A stretch of 64,000 bases of DNA from Olsenella sp. KGMB02461. GTDB lineage: Bacteria; Actinomycetota; Coriobacteriia; Coriobacteriales; Atopobiaceae. Where the stretch lies: assembly GCF_012584445.1 (NCBI RefSeq), contig NZ_JABAHI010000008.1, positions 1,178,001 to 1,242,000 of the forward strand. The letters are read 5' to 3'. Positions within the stretch are counted from its first letter, which is position 1; every line of letters begins with the position of its first letter. A program made the position numbers and the translations under genes. The notes under the pieces were generated by a model, which was given only the letters and a program-made list of their open reading frames with translations, did not search any database and had not been told where the DNA came from. Shown piece after piece: positions 18,660 to 26,751 of this stretch.

Positions 18660-19922
18660 TTAGGACTGCATGGGCTGGGCGGGGTGGCGAGGAGCAGCGG
18701 CGGGATCGGTGGTGGAACCCACGGGACCAGGCGCCTCGACGTCAAGACGAGCGGCCAGCATGGTAAGGATCTTGGAGAACAGCATGGTGAGGATGAGGTA
18801 GATCACCGCGGCGATGCAGTAGGCTTCGAGACCCTTGTAGTAGATGCCTATGACCGAGGTGGTGGCAAACATCAGGTCGAAGACGCCGATGATGGACAGC
18901 ACCGAGGAATCCTTGATGTTCACGATGAGCTCGTTGGACAGGGCGGGGATGGAGTTCTTGACGCCCTGGGGGAAGACCACCTTGCGCATGGCTTGCCACT
19001 GGGAAAGGCCCAGGGAGCGCGCTGCCTCCAGCTGGCCAGGATCCACTGCTTCGATGCCGCCGCGCAGCACCTCCATCATATAGGCCGTGGAGTTGAGGCT
19101 GATGGTCACAAGGCCGGCCCAGAAGGGCGACCACACCGCGTTGATGTGGGCCGTCTCCCAGCCCAGGGAGCGAAAGACCGCCAGGCCGGCGAAGTAGACG
19201 ATGGCGCCCTGGACCATCATGGGCGTGCCGCGCACCACGGTGGAATAGAAGCGCGCAAAACCCGAGCCCAGCGTCTTGAAGAAGCGCACCGCGTCGTTCT
19301 CGCCGCGATCGGGTGTCTGGATGCGCAGAAAGACCATGAGCAGTGCCAGGAAGAAGGCGATGACCGTGCCAAAGAGCGCCAGCTCGATGGTGGTGGTGAC
19401 GCCGGTGACAAACAGCTGGCGGCCGTTATAGAGCATGTAGACGGCGCTCTCCAAAAAGCCCGTGGGATTGGTGGAGCTGGCGATGGCCCCTTGGCAAAGG
19501 GCCACAAAATGAGAGATGGGGCCCAGGCAAAAGAGCGCTGCCGAGCAGATCCACACCAGGTAGCTGGCGTAGCGCAGAGGTGCCCTAAGCGACGCCTTGG
19601 CCAGGACGAAGCGGGAGCGATACCTCTTGCGCAGCACAGCCTTGGCCACCAGGGCCACCAGCGAGAGGGCCAGCCAGACCACACATACCAGGGTGAGGAC
19701 GGAGCCGGCGGCGCCCAGCGACATGCCGGCGCAGCAGGCCAGCGAGAAAGCAGCCAGCGCGCTGGTTCCCAAAAGCACATAGGGATGGTCGCTCTTGAGG
19801 AAGTGGGCTAGACGACGCAGGGTGCCGGCGTCTTCTGGCAGCGGCTCGGCATAAGGGTGGAGGTTTTCTTCCTCTTCCACTACAGCTTCTTCCAGCTGGG
19901 GATCGGGTACTCCAAGGGCCAT
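18660..19922 (-). CDS. Polar amino-acid ABC transporter permease with N-terminal membrane extension
   Basis: A 420-residue inner-membrane permease. The C-terminal 220 residues are a HisM/GlnP-type domain, beginning [19 protein letters not shown], and carry the EAA coupling loop [29 protein letters not shown]. Unlike the usual 220-residue permeases, this one has a 190-residue N-terminal part with an acidic start (VVEEEENL) and about four extra hydrophobic helices. A TATAAAGGAG site precedes ATG 19922. It follows the binding-protein gene across an intercistronic hairpin. Confidence 0.88.
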   Translation of the reverse strand: MALGVPDPQLEEAVVEEEENLHPYAEPLPEDAGTLRRLAHFLKSDHPYVLLGTSALAAFSLACCAGMSLGAAGSVLTLVCVVWLALSLVALVAKAVLRKRYRSRFVLAKASLRAPLRYASYLVWICSAALFCLGPISHFVALCQGAIASSTNPTGFLESAVYMLYNGRQLFVTGVTTTIELALFGTVIAFFLALLMVFLRIQTPDRGENDAVRFFKTLGSGFARFYSTVVRGTPMMVQGAIVYFAGLAVFRSLGWETAHINAVWSPFWAGLVTISLNSTAYMMEVLRGGIEAVDPGQLEAARSLGLSQWQAMRKVVFPQGVKNSIPALSNELIVNIKDSSVLSIIGVFDLMFATTSVIGIYYKGLEAYCIAAVIYLILTMLFSKILTMLAARLDVEAPGPVGSTTDPAAAPRHPAQPMQS

Positions 19923-20001
19923 AATCGCTCCTTTATAAATGGCGATGGAGCGCCAGATGCACAAGGGAGGCATCCGGCGCTCGCAAGAAACAGAGTGCGC
20001 T

Positions 20002-20032
20002 AAGGCATAGGGCGCCCGAGGCGCTGTGCCTT
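20002..20032 (-). terminator. Intercistronic hairpin after the first binding-protein gene
   Basis: AAGGCA (20002-20007) and TGCCTT (20027-20032), with inner GGCGCC/GGCGC pairing, form a stem that overlaps the binding-protein stop codon and precedes the permease gene. Such hairpins often stabilise the upstream message or reduce read-through, which would give more binding protein than permease. Confidence 0.5.
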
Positions 20033-20951
20033 AAGCGGGCTGACGGTCGCAGGCAGCCGTCCAGATCTCCTGACGCTCAGCGTCGGAGATGGCGTTGACA
20101 GCCTCGTTCACTGCCTGAGCGTTGGCGTAGTCCTTGGTGTAGCCCACCGAGGCAGGGTTGGTGGTCTCAAAGCCAGCGCCCTCGGCAAACTGGATGGGCA
20201 CCAAGTTGGAATTGGAGCGCATGTAGCCCTCCTCGTTCATCTTGGGATAGGTGACCGCATCCACGGCGCCCTGAGCCAGCTGAGCCAGCACGGCAGGCAT
20301 GGTGTCCACGGGAGTGGCGTGGTTGACGCCCTCGATCTCCTCGATGCAGTCATCGTAGAGGGTGGCCTTTTGACCCATGACCGTGGCGCCGGCGAAGTCC
20401 TTGAGGCTGGTGGCGTTCTCGTAGGGAGAGCCCTGGGTCACAAAGATGCCGATGGTGTCCTCGATGTAAGGGTCGGAGAAGTCGATGGACTGGCGGCGCT
20501 CCTCGGTATCGCTCATGCCGGCGATAATCACGTCGATCTGGCCGTTGTTAAGGGCGTCGATAAGGCCGTCGAAGGAGAGCTTCACGGCCACAGGCTCGGC
20601 GCCAAGGGCCTCTGCCACACGCTTGGCGATCTGGACGTCGTAGCCGTCTGCATAGGCGCCGGAGACGTTCTCTATGGGGATGGTGTATTCGCTCTCCTGG
20701 GTGGCCTGCCAGTTATAGGGGGCATAGGCAGCTTCCATGCCTACGCGCAAAGTGGAGCCGCTCTCTTGCTCTGAGGCCTGGGCGTCAGGAGCCCCGGCGT
20801 TTGTGCTGCCGCAGCCGGCAAGGGCCGCCAGAGAGCCCAGGGCCACCAACGAGCCGCCTGCCTGGAAGAGCGAGCGACGGGAAACCGAGCGCTTGAGCAG
20901 CCCGCCTGTGGCGGTCGACTGCTGCACCTGAGGGGTGTTCTGGTCATTCAT
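20031..20951 (-). CDS. Amino-acid ABC transporter substrate-binding lipoprotein (copy 1)
   Basis: A 306-residue periplasmic-type binding protein of the polar amino-acid family (SBP_bac_3). The signal sequence has an RR pair (SVSRRSLFQAGG) followed by a lipobox LAGC at about residue 47, so it looks like a Tat-compatible lipoprotein. LRVGMEAAYAPYNW opens the mature fold and IDVIIAGMSDTEERRQSIDFSDPY is the family hinge. The first 134 codons and 20 bp of upstream DNA match copy 2 (22808-23731) almost base for base. It is the first gene of the operon with permease and ATPase. Confidence 0.92.
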   Translation of the reverse strand: MNDQNTPQVQQSTATGGLLKRSVSRRSLFQAGGSLVALGSLAALAGCGSTNAGAPDAQASEQESGSTLRVGMEAAYAPYNWQATQESEYTIPIENVSGAYADGYDVQIAKRVAEALGAEPVAVKLSFDGLIDALNNGQIDVIIAGMSDTEERRQSIDFSDPYIEDTIGIFVTQGSPYENATSLKDFAGATVMGQKATLYDDCIEEIEGVNHATPVDTMPAVLAQLAQGAVDAVTYPKMNEEGYMRSNSNLVPIQFAEGAGFETTNPASVGYTKDYANAQAVNEAVNAISDAERQEIWTAACDRQPA

Positions 20952-20971
20952 GGCTGCTCCTTTGCATCCAA
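20551..20971 (-). repeat. 421-bp near-identical block, copy A (5' part of binding-protein gene 1)
   Basis: Matches 23331-23751 at a constant offset of 2780 bp with a single difference by my reading (C at 20912, A at 23692). Identity stops abruptly at both ends: 20 bp upstream of the start codon, and inside the ligand-binding domain. Confidence 0.9.
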
Positions 20972-21326
20972 ATCTCGCGAACCCTTATGTTCGCTGGTGG
21001 GCTTACAGATTAGGGGAAAGACGAACCTGCAGGTAGAACCCACTGCAGACCTTTACTGCATAGAAACACTATGCATCCGTAACTTTATGCATCATAGGGC
21101 GGATAGGGCAAAAACTCGGTATAACACCAGGTAGATGCTCTATTTCTATGCATACAAACGTGAATTAGAGGGGTTTTGAAGGGGTCTTATTCGTCAAATA
21201 ATACGCCCTATTTTGAGGTCTGTTTGTATAACCGCAGGTAGAATAGGTACCTGCTTCTTCTCCTTTCGATACATCACCGTATGAGAGCCTCTTTCCTGTA
21301 TAGAAGCTGTAAATAAGCTGCAAGCC
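20972..21326. other. Upstream region of binding-protein gene 1
   Basis: An AT-richer 355-bp spacer without a gene. It carries a TGCATAG/CTATGCA palindrome at 21057-21075, a GCATCATAG variant near 21090 and an inverted copy TTTCTATGCATA at about 21143-21154. The promoter of the transporter operon must lie here or nearby. Confidence 0.5.
21057..21075. promoter_or_regulatory. Palindromic operator candidate, site 1
   Basis: TGCATAG at 21057-21063 and CTATGCA at 21069-21075 are perfect inverted 7-mers around AAACA. The half-site GCATAGAAA recurs inverted near 21143 and again upstream of binding-protein gene 2, so it is a likely repressor or activator site shared by the two genes. It loosely resembles ArgR boxes, but the spacing differs, so the regulator is not assigned. 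Confidence 0.45.
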
Positions 21327-22805
21327 TCAGGACGGCGCCCCACAGCAGCAACCAGTGACCAAATCGCGCAGAAAGGCCACCCCTTGCGCAAAGGCAGCAG
21401 AAAGGATGCGCTCGTTGGTGCCATGGACTCCCCGCGCGATCTCTGCCTCGTCGCCCACAAATGCCGAGAAACGCAAACACTGGTCGCAGCAGCCCTCATA
21501 CATCCGGGCATCGCTCGCTCCTGTAGCCAACGTAGGCACCAGAGGGATAGGCGTGCCGTCGAGCTCGCAGAAGAGCGAAGCTGCCGCTTGGCGCAGCTGG
21601 TCTACGCCCCACCCGTCTTCTAAAGACACGCAGGAAGGATCATTGGCCCCCTCCATAAGGGTCACCTGGACATCCAGATCTGCCACGAGAGCTCTTACCT
21701 GGGCCACGAGGCCTGCCACCGAGTCGCCCGGAAGCAGCCGGAAATTAATGGCTGCGCCCATATCCTGGGGCAACACATTGGGGGCCGAGGAACCGCCCTC
21801 CATCATGGTAGGCGCCGCTGTAGTGCATACCAGCGGATAGGTCTCAGGATCGCGAGCCAAAAGCTCTGCCAACGCCTGGCCGCACGCCTCGACGCGCGTT
21901 GGATCCCCTTGGAGCAGCTCCCCAATAGGCCCTCTGGCGATCCGCGGCGCCAGCTGGCGAAACATAGCTGCTACCGGCGCAGTAAGCCGAGGTTGGCCCA
22001 TCTCGCGGCACACTCGCGTCACCGCTTCGCAAAGCCGCCCCAGCGACGTGCCGCGCGCCGGATTTGACGAATGCCCCCCTTCCGAGCGCGCAGAAAGCCA
22101 CAGGTCGGCATAGCCCTTCTCGGCAATGGCCACCCCCATCCAATGGCCGCTGCCGCCCAGAGAGGCCAGGTCGTGAATGAGATAGTCGCCCTCGTCCACC
22201 AAGAACGCCGGATGTATGCCACGCTCCTCTAAGCGCGCCGCCAATGCCCGCGCGCCCTCTTGGAGGCATTCCTCATCATGGCCCAGCGCCGCGATGACGC
22301 CTCGCTCCAGGGGAGCCCCGCTGCCAAGCACCTGCCCCAAGGCTTCGAAAATGCCCGCCAGCTGCACTTTCATATCGATGGCGCCGCGTCCCCAAATCCA
22401 GGTGCCGTCGGCCGTGCCCGCGAAGGGGCCGTAGGCCCAATGATCCTGGGTGCCCGGCACGCAGGGCACCACGTCTTGATGGGCCATCAACACCAAGGGC
22501 GCCAGCCGCGGGTTGTCCCCGGGAATTTCCAGAAGCATGGCCTGGGGGCCGCCGCCGGCCGCACCCTCCACCAGCTCTACCGACGCAGCCGAAAACACCT
22601 GAGGATAGGCAGCCTCAAGCCACGCCCGCTGGGCCTCGAAGGCGCTCCAGTCACCGGTGCGGTAGGCCTGCGCCGCCAGAGTGGGAAAGGACAGCAGCTG
22701 CGCCAACCGCCTGTCCGCCTCCGGATCTGTCGCTCCCCCGTTCAAGGGCCCAAAGAAGCCGAGAATATCCTGGCCGCCTGGCAGCGGCTCTCCCAGGGTC
22801 CCCAT
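21327..22805 (-). CDS. M20-family metallopeptidase (carboxypeptidase/aminoacylase type)
   Basis: A 492-residue zinc exopeptidase or deacylase. LVLMAHQDVVP carries the first metal His and Asp, WGRGAIDMK the bridging Asp, and GHDEECLQEG the catalytic Glu pair. A dimerisation insert with SEGGHSS follows. Length and motifs fit the Pm20d1/Cps1 group, which acts on N-acyl amino acids or dipeptides. The start at 22805 is 2 nt after the stop of binding-protein gene 2, so they form a two-gene operon. This suggests that the second binding protein delivers substrate whose products this enzyme handles. No signal peptide is present, so it is cytosolic. Confidence 0.85.
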   Translation of the reverse strand: MGTLGEPLPGGQDILGFFGPLNGGATDPEADRRLAQLLSFPTLAAQAYRTGDWSAFEAQRAWLEAAYPQVFSAASVELVEGAAGGGPQAMLLEIPGDNPRLAPLVLMAHQDVVPCVPGTQDHWAYGPFAGTADGTWIWGRGAIDMKVQLAGIFEALGQVLGSGAPLERGVIAALGHDEECLQEGARALAARLEERGIHPAFLVDEGDYLIHDLASLGGSGHWMGVAIAEKGYADLWLSARSEGGHSSNPARGTSLGRLCEAVTRVCREMGQPRLTAPVAAMFRQLAPRIARGPIGELLQGDPTRVEACGQALAELLARDPETYPLVCTTAAPTMMEGGSSAPNVLPQDMGAAINFRLLPGDSVAGLVAQVRALVADLDVQVTLMEGANDPSCVSLEDGWGVDQLRQAAASLFCELDGTPIPLVPTLATGASDARMYEGCCDQCLRFSAFVGDEAEIARGVHGTNERILSAAFAQGVAFLRDLVTGCCCGAPS

Positions 22806-22807
22806 GG

Positions 22808-23731
22808 CTACTCCGGCTGACGCTCGAGGGCGCCGTCCCAAAGCTCTTGGCGTTCGGCATCCGAGAGGTTCGCCAGCGCGCTGTTGATGGCCAACAAAAC
22901 CTCATCGTTGCCTTTGGAGACTCCCACTGCGGCAGTGACCACATCGGGAAAGCCCTCGCCCTCCGCAAAACGCACCGGCACGATGCCCGGATTGCTCTTG
23001 AGGTAGGCGGCCTCGTTCTCCATGTTGTAGGTGGCGGCGTCTGCGGCGCCCTGCTGAAGGGCTGCCAGCACATTGGGCACAGAGGGCAGCGGCGTCATAT
23101 GGACCACACCAGGTATCTCATCGATCACCTCGTCGAGCTTGGTGCCCTTTTGTCCCACCACCGACGCTCCCGAGAGGTCTGCCAGGCTGGTGGCGTCTTG
23201 GTAGGGCGACCCCTCGCGCACGAACAGGCCGTAGGTGCCTTCGAAGTAAGGGTCGGAGAAGTCGATGGACTGCCGCCTTTCCTCTGTGGGGGCCATCCCC
23301 GCGATAATCACATCGATTTGGTTGGAAGCCAGGGCGTCGATAAGGCCGTCGAAGGAGAGCTTCACGGCCACAGGCTCGGCGCCAAGGGCCTCTGCCACAC
23401 GCTTGGCGATCTGGACGTCGTAGCCGTCTGCATAGGCGCCGGAGACGTTCTCTATGGGGATGGTGTATTCGCTCTCCTGGGTGGCCTGCCAGTTATAGGG
23501 GGCATAGGCAGCTTCCATGCCTACGCGCAAAGTGGAGCCGCTCTCTTGCTCTGAGGCCTGGGCGTCAGGAGCCCCGGCGTTTGTGCTGCCGCAGCCGGCA
23601 AGGGCCGCCAGAGAGCCCAGGGCCACCAACGAGCCGCCTGCCTGGAAGAGCGAGCGACGGGAAACCGAGCGCTTGAGCAGCCCGCCTGTGGAGGTCGACT
23701 GCTGCACCTGAGGGGTGTTCTGGTCATTCAT
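22808..23731 (-). CDS. Amino-acid ABC transporter substrate-binding lipoprotein (copy 2)
   Basis: A 307-residue binding protein, identical to copy 1 except for one residue over the first 134 (signal RR pair, lipobox LAGC, LRVGMEAAYAPYNW). From IDALASNQIDVIIAGMAPTEE onward it diverges: the second lobe differs in most positions (for example GTYGLFVREGSPYQ against DTIGIFVTQGSPYE). Ligand preference therefore probably differs while export and docking surfaces are shared. No permease or ATPase gene follows, so it presumably feeds the transporter encoded at 17.8-19.9 kb. It is cotranscribed with the M20 peptidase. Confidence 0.92.
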   Translation of the reverse strand: MNDQNTPQVQQSTSTGGLLKRSVSRRSLFQAGGSLVALGSLAALAGCGSTNAGAPDAQASEQESGSTLRVGMEAAYAPYNWQATQESEYTIPIENVSGAYADGYDVQIAKRVAEALGAEPVAVKLSFDGLIDALASNQIDVIIAGMAPTEERRQSIDFSDPYFEGTYGLFVREGSPYQDATSLADLSGASVVGQKGTKLDEVIDEIPGVVHMTPLPSVPNVLAALQQGAADAATYNMENEAAYLKSNPGIVPVRFAEGEGFPDVVTAAVGVSKGNDEVLLAINSALANLSDAERQELWDGALERQPE

Positions 23732-23751
23732 GGCTGCTCCTTTGCATCCAA
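23331..23751 (-). repeat. 421-bp near-identical block, copy B (5' part of binding-protein gene 2)
   Basis: Partner of 20551-20971 (offset 2780 bp, one mismatch). It covers the ribosome binding site, the signal sequence and the first 134 codons, and ends sharply. Confidence 0.9.
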
Positions 23752-24382
23752 TAGCGAAGAGGCCCCATGGCCTCCCGATCTGCAACCCCAAAGCGCCCGA
23801 GACGCACCCTTGAGGCAGGAGCGCACCCCTCTGTAGCTTTGGGTTGGAAGAATCCTAGACAGAATCGACCAGCGGTAGGAAAGGAGCGGCAAAAGTGTTA
23901 TTGCATAGAAATACTATTCAGCCTGATTGCTATGCACTCTGGGGCGCATAGGGGTGTTTATTGGCATTTTCGCAGATATCACCCATTATCTTGCTGTATA
24001 TGAGAGCTATTTCCTGGGGATTGCCTCCTTTAATATGCGTGTTTTGATACGAGATTTAGCGATAACTATGTATACATCCTGGTAACAGCGTTATTAATTT
24101 CACTCTCTTCTGCAATACTGTGCATACTTTATTTCTAATTATTTCTCGGGATTTCTGTGAGCATTCTCATCGCAGCGTGGTTTCGCCTCAAATAGATCGC
24201 ATCTCTTGCAATCTCATGCACCTTGACCACCAGGAATTTCCTCTAACTGACATGACAACCCACCGCACACCGATAGAGAGCCCCTTTGTCTTTTGGGGTT
24301 TGCAAAACGCGGGACAGAGTTGCGTTTTTGGGGGAATATCATCGCAGGAAGAGTCTATTGATCCATCTACTAAGGAGCCGCC
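23732..24382. other. AT-rich divergent promoter region between binding-protein gene 2 and the EIIA gene
   Basis: No gene seen in this 651-bp spacer. It holds the TGCATAG operator candidate at 23902-23920. Further AT-rich DNA from 23980 to 24200 contains several TATAAT-like words, which must include the promoters of both divergent transcripts. I could not fix a unique -35/-10 pair. Confidence 0.45.
23902..23920. promoter_or_regulatory. Palindromic operator candidate, site 2
   Basis: TGCATAG (23902-23908) and CTATTCA (23914-23920) with the same 5-bp spacing as site 1, and a further GCTATGCA at 23930-23937. The context TTGCATAGAAATACTATTCA differs from site 1 at only a few positions, although the surrounding spacers are otherwise unrelated. 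Confidence 0.45.
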
Positions 24383-24919
24383 ATGGGCCTGCTTGACCAC
24401 ATTTTTCCCAGCACTGACGAGCCAAAAGCTGAGGATTTCACCCCTGTCGAGGCTGTCGCCAACCCCAACACCATAACGGCTCCTGTGACCGGCGCCGTCA
24501 TCAACCGCATCGACGTCGAAAGCGACGTGTTCGCTCAAGGCCTGCTGGGACGCGGTTGCGGCATCCGTCCCCAGGAAGACGTCATCTATGCTCCCGCCAA
24601 CGGCACCGTCACCGTGCAGTATGCCGGTTCCCGCCACGCCTTTGGCATGGCGAGCGACGGCGGCGCGCAGATCGTCGTGCATGTAGGCCTGGGCACCGTG
24701 GCCATGGAAGGCAAGGGCTTTACCTACCTGGTGCACCAGGGAGACAGCGTAAAGGCCGGCCAACCCGTGCTCGCCTTCTCCCGCGAGGCCATCACCGAGG
24801 CTGGCTACGACCCCATCGTAACCATCGCCATCGTGAACAGCGACGACTTCTCCCGCATCGAACTGGTGCAGCAGGGCCACGTGGATGCTGGCCAGATCCT
24901 GTTTGAGCTGGAGAACTAA
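24383..24919 (+). CDS. PTS glucose-family EIIA component (stand-alone)
   Basis: A 178-residue cytosolic phosphocarrier of the glucose-type phosphotransferase system. ITAPVTGAVINRI opens the domain, SRHAFGMASDGGAQIVVHVGLGTV contains the two conserved histidines (the second in VHVG is the phospho-acceptor), and QPVLAFSREAI follows. Most homologues read HVGIDTV; here Ile-Asp is replaced by Leu-Gly. AAGGAG precedes the ATG. It is monocistronic between its own promoter region and a strong terminator, so it probably serves EIIBC proteins encoded elsewhere and may act as a regulatory EIIA. Confidence 0.9.
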   Translation: MGLLDHIFPSTDEPKAEDFTPVEAVANPNTITAPVTGAVINRIDVESDVFAQGLLGRGCGIRPQEDVIYAPANGTVTVQYAGSRHAFGMASDGGAQIVVHVGLGTVAMEGKGFTYLVHQGDSVKAGQPVLAFSREAITEAGYDPIVTIAIVNSDDFSRIELVQQGHVDAGQILFELEN

Positions 24920-24956
24920 GGCACATAAGCTGCGCATGCTCAGTGCTGATAATATC

Positions 24957-25000
24957 AAATGCTCCATTAGCTACGTTTAGTTGTAGCTAATGGAGCATTT
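24957..25000 (+). terminator. Strong terminator after the EIIA gene
   Basis: An 18-bp perfect stem (AAATGCTCCATTAGCTAC / GTAGCTAATGGAGCATTT) with an 8-nt loop, followed by TATT. The A-rich 5' flank means it could also work on the minus strand, ending any transcript that runs through ricT. Confidence 0.85.
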
Positions 25001-25107
25001 TATTAGAGGGCAAGAAGAATTTATTTTGGAACCCTCGTGATCATTTCGCTCGCCTTTGATCGGGTGCGTCCAATGGATCGAGACTCAAGGACCGGCCATC
25101 TTACCTG

Positions 25108-26751
25108 CTACTGGCTAGAGTCTCCGCCTGCTGTCCCTTCTCCTCCGCCTCTCGACGTACGGCGGCGACGGCGACGTTGCTTGGAAGTCTCCTTCTTGGG
25201 ACCGGAGGCTTTGGTTCCGGCTTTGCTGCTCGCCTCCTGTCCAGATGCGCGGCCGTTCTTAGACCCAGATGTACCACCTGCGACCCCAGGCTTGCCGCCC
25301 TTGCGGCTGCCGCTGTTGCTGCCGCTGTTGCCGCTTTTGTGGGAAGGGATGCTCTTCTCGGCAGCGGGACGATCGTTCGCGAACCGAGGAGCGCCATCGC
25401 TGGCAGCTGCGGCAGCATCGGCCTGGCGGCGGCGCCTCTGGGCTCGGCCGGGACGCACGTCTACCAGGGGCGTGCCCGAACTCTCCTCGCGCGGGGCGGC
25501 TTGGGACGCGGCAGCGGCAGGAGCGCTGTCGGTGGCGTCGTGATGGCGGCGGCGACGGCGGGTGGGCTGGGGCGCGGCGGCTTCGGGACGGTCGCCGATG
25601 TCGCGCGGCTTGCGGCGGGAGTCGCGCTTGGAGCCTGCGCGGTTGTCGCGAGCAGCCTCGCGGCGAGCCTCCTTCTTGGCCTTTGCTTCGCGGGCGGCCT
25701 CACGGGCAGCCTTTTCTTCCTTTTGCTCGGCCACCTGGGCGCGGCGATGGGCGCGGCGGCTCTCGCTCACAAAGACCACGTCGGAGCTGTCGTAGTCCAA
25801 GACCTCGCCGGCCTCGGTGCGGTCAAGCTCGGCCAGAGCCATCTGCACCTCGGGAGAGTCCAGAGCGTCCAGCATGGCGCGGGTCACGGTGTCGGGGCGG
25901 CAGGAGCAGCCGTTGGTCTCGGCCTTCTTGCAGGCCGCCTCGGAGCACTCCATGCCCTCCAGGGGCACCTTGATGGTTTTGCCGTTTTCCAGACGCAGGG
26001 TAAGGCCCTCGCGAGGGGTGTCGTAGTCCACGATCTTGGCGGTACCCAACGGTGTTTGGATGAGGGCGTTTTTCTTGGGGGCACGGCTCTTGAAGTCGCG
26101 ATAAGCCTCGAACTCATAGCGCAGGCAGCACATGAGGCGGCCGCACACGCCGCTGATCTTGGGGCTGTTTAAGGGCAGGTCCTGCTCTTTGGCCATGCGG
26201 ATGGACACCGGCTCGAACTTGCGTTCCCAGCGTGCGCAGCAAAGCTCCTGGCCGCAGCCAGCGTAGCCGCCCATGAGGGCGGCTTCTTCTCGGACGCCGA
26301 TCTGGCGCATATCGATGCGCTCATGGAGGGCCCGAGAGAGCTCGCGCACCAGGTGGCGAAAGTCCACGCGGTCGTCGGCGGCAAAGTAGCACACGCAGCG
26401 CTCGCCGCCAAAGAGATACTCCACGCCCACCGGCTTCATGGGCAGGCCTTCCTCCTTGGCCAGGGCGCGAAAGACGGGCAGCGCCTCGTCGCCTTTGGCG
26501 GCCAGCTCGGCGGCGCGGTCGTGGTCTTGTTCGGTGGCCACGCGGATGACCGGGGCAAACTCGGCCTCGCCGATGGTCTCCTCCAACTCCTCTTGGGTGA
26601 CCTCGAAGGGATCGGCGACGGCAAGACCCATCTCGGTGCCGCGACCAGTCTCGCAGATCACGTGGTCGCCGGCGCAAGCGCCGGAGTCGCGGGGATCAAA
26701 CCACAAATCATGTTGCACAAAGGTGAATCTCACCGGTAGGACATGGGGCAT
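25108..26751 (-). CDS. ricT: PSP1-domain protein RicT (YaaT) with a long basic disordered tail
   Basis: A 547-residue protein. Residues 1-290 match RicT/YaaT: the PSP1 core and the cysteine motifs GCGQELCC and CGRLMCC, which in the Bacillus RicAFT complex help hold Fe-S clusters that promote RNase Y-dependent mRNA maturation. From about residue 330 on, the protein is a low-complexity, Arg/Lys/Ala/Ser-rich tail of over 200 residues ending RRRRRRTSRGGGEG, absent from the roughly 275-residue Bacillus protein and suited to RNA binding. It overlaps the end of holB by 22 nt, and the tmk-holB-ricT order is conserved in many Gram-positive bacteria. Confidence 0.85.
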   Translation of the reverse strand: MPHVLPVRFTFVQHDLWFDPRDSGACAGDHVICETGRGTEMGLAVADPFEVTQEELEETIGEAEFAPVIRVATEQDHDRAAELAAKGDEALPVFRALAKEEGLPMKPVGVEYLFGGERCVCYFAADDRVDFRHLVRELSRALHERIDMRQIGVREEAALMGGYAGCGQELCCARWERKFEPVSIRMAKEQDLPLNSPKISGVCGRLMCCLRYEFEAYRDFKSRAPKKNALIQTPLGTAKIVDYDTPREGLTLRLENGKTIKVPLEGMECSEAACKKAETNGCSCRPDTVTRAMLDALDSPEVQMALAELDRTEAGEVLDYDSSDVVFVSESRRAHRRAQVAEQKEEKAAREAAREAKAKKEARREAARDNRAGSKRDSRRKPRDIGDRPEAAAPQPTRRRRRHHDATDSAPAAAASQAAPREESSGTPLVDVRPGRAQRRRRQADAAAAASDGAPRFANDRPAAEKSIPSHKSGNSGSNSGSRKGGKPGVAGGTSGSKNGRASGQEASSKAGTKASGPKKETSKQRRRRRRTSRGGGEGTAGGDSSQ

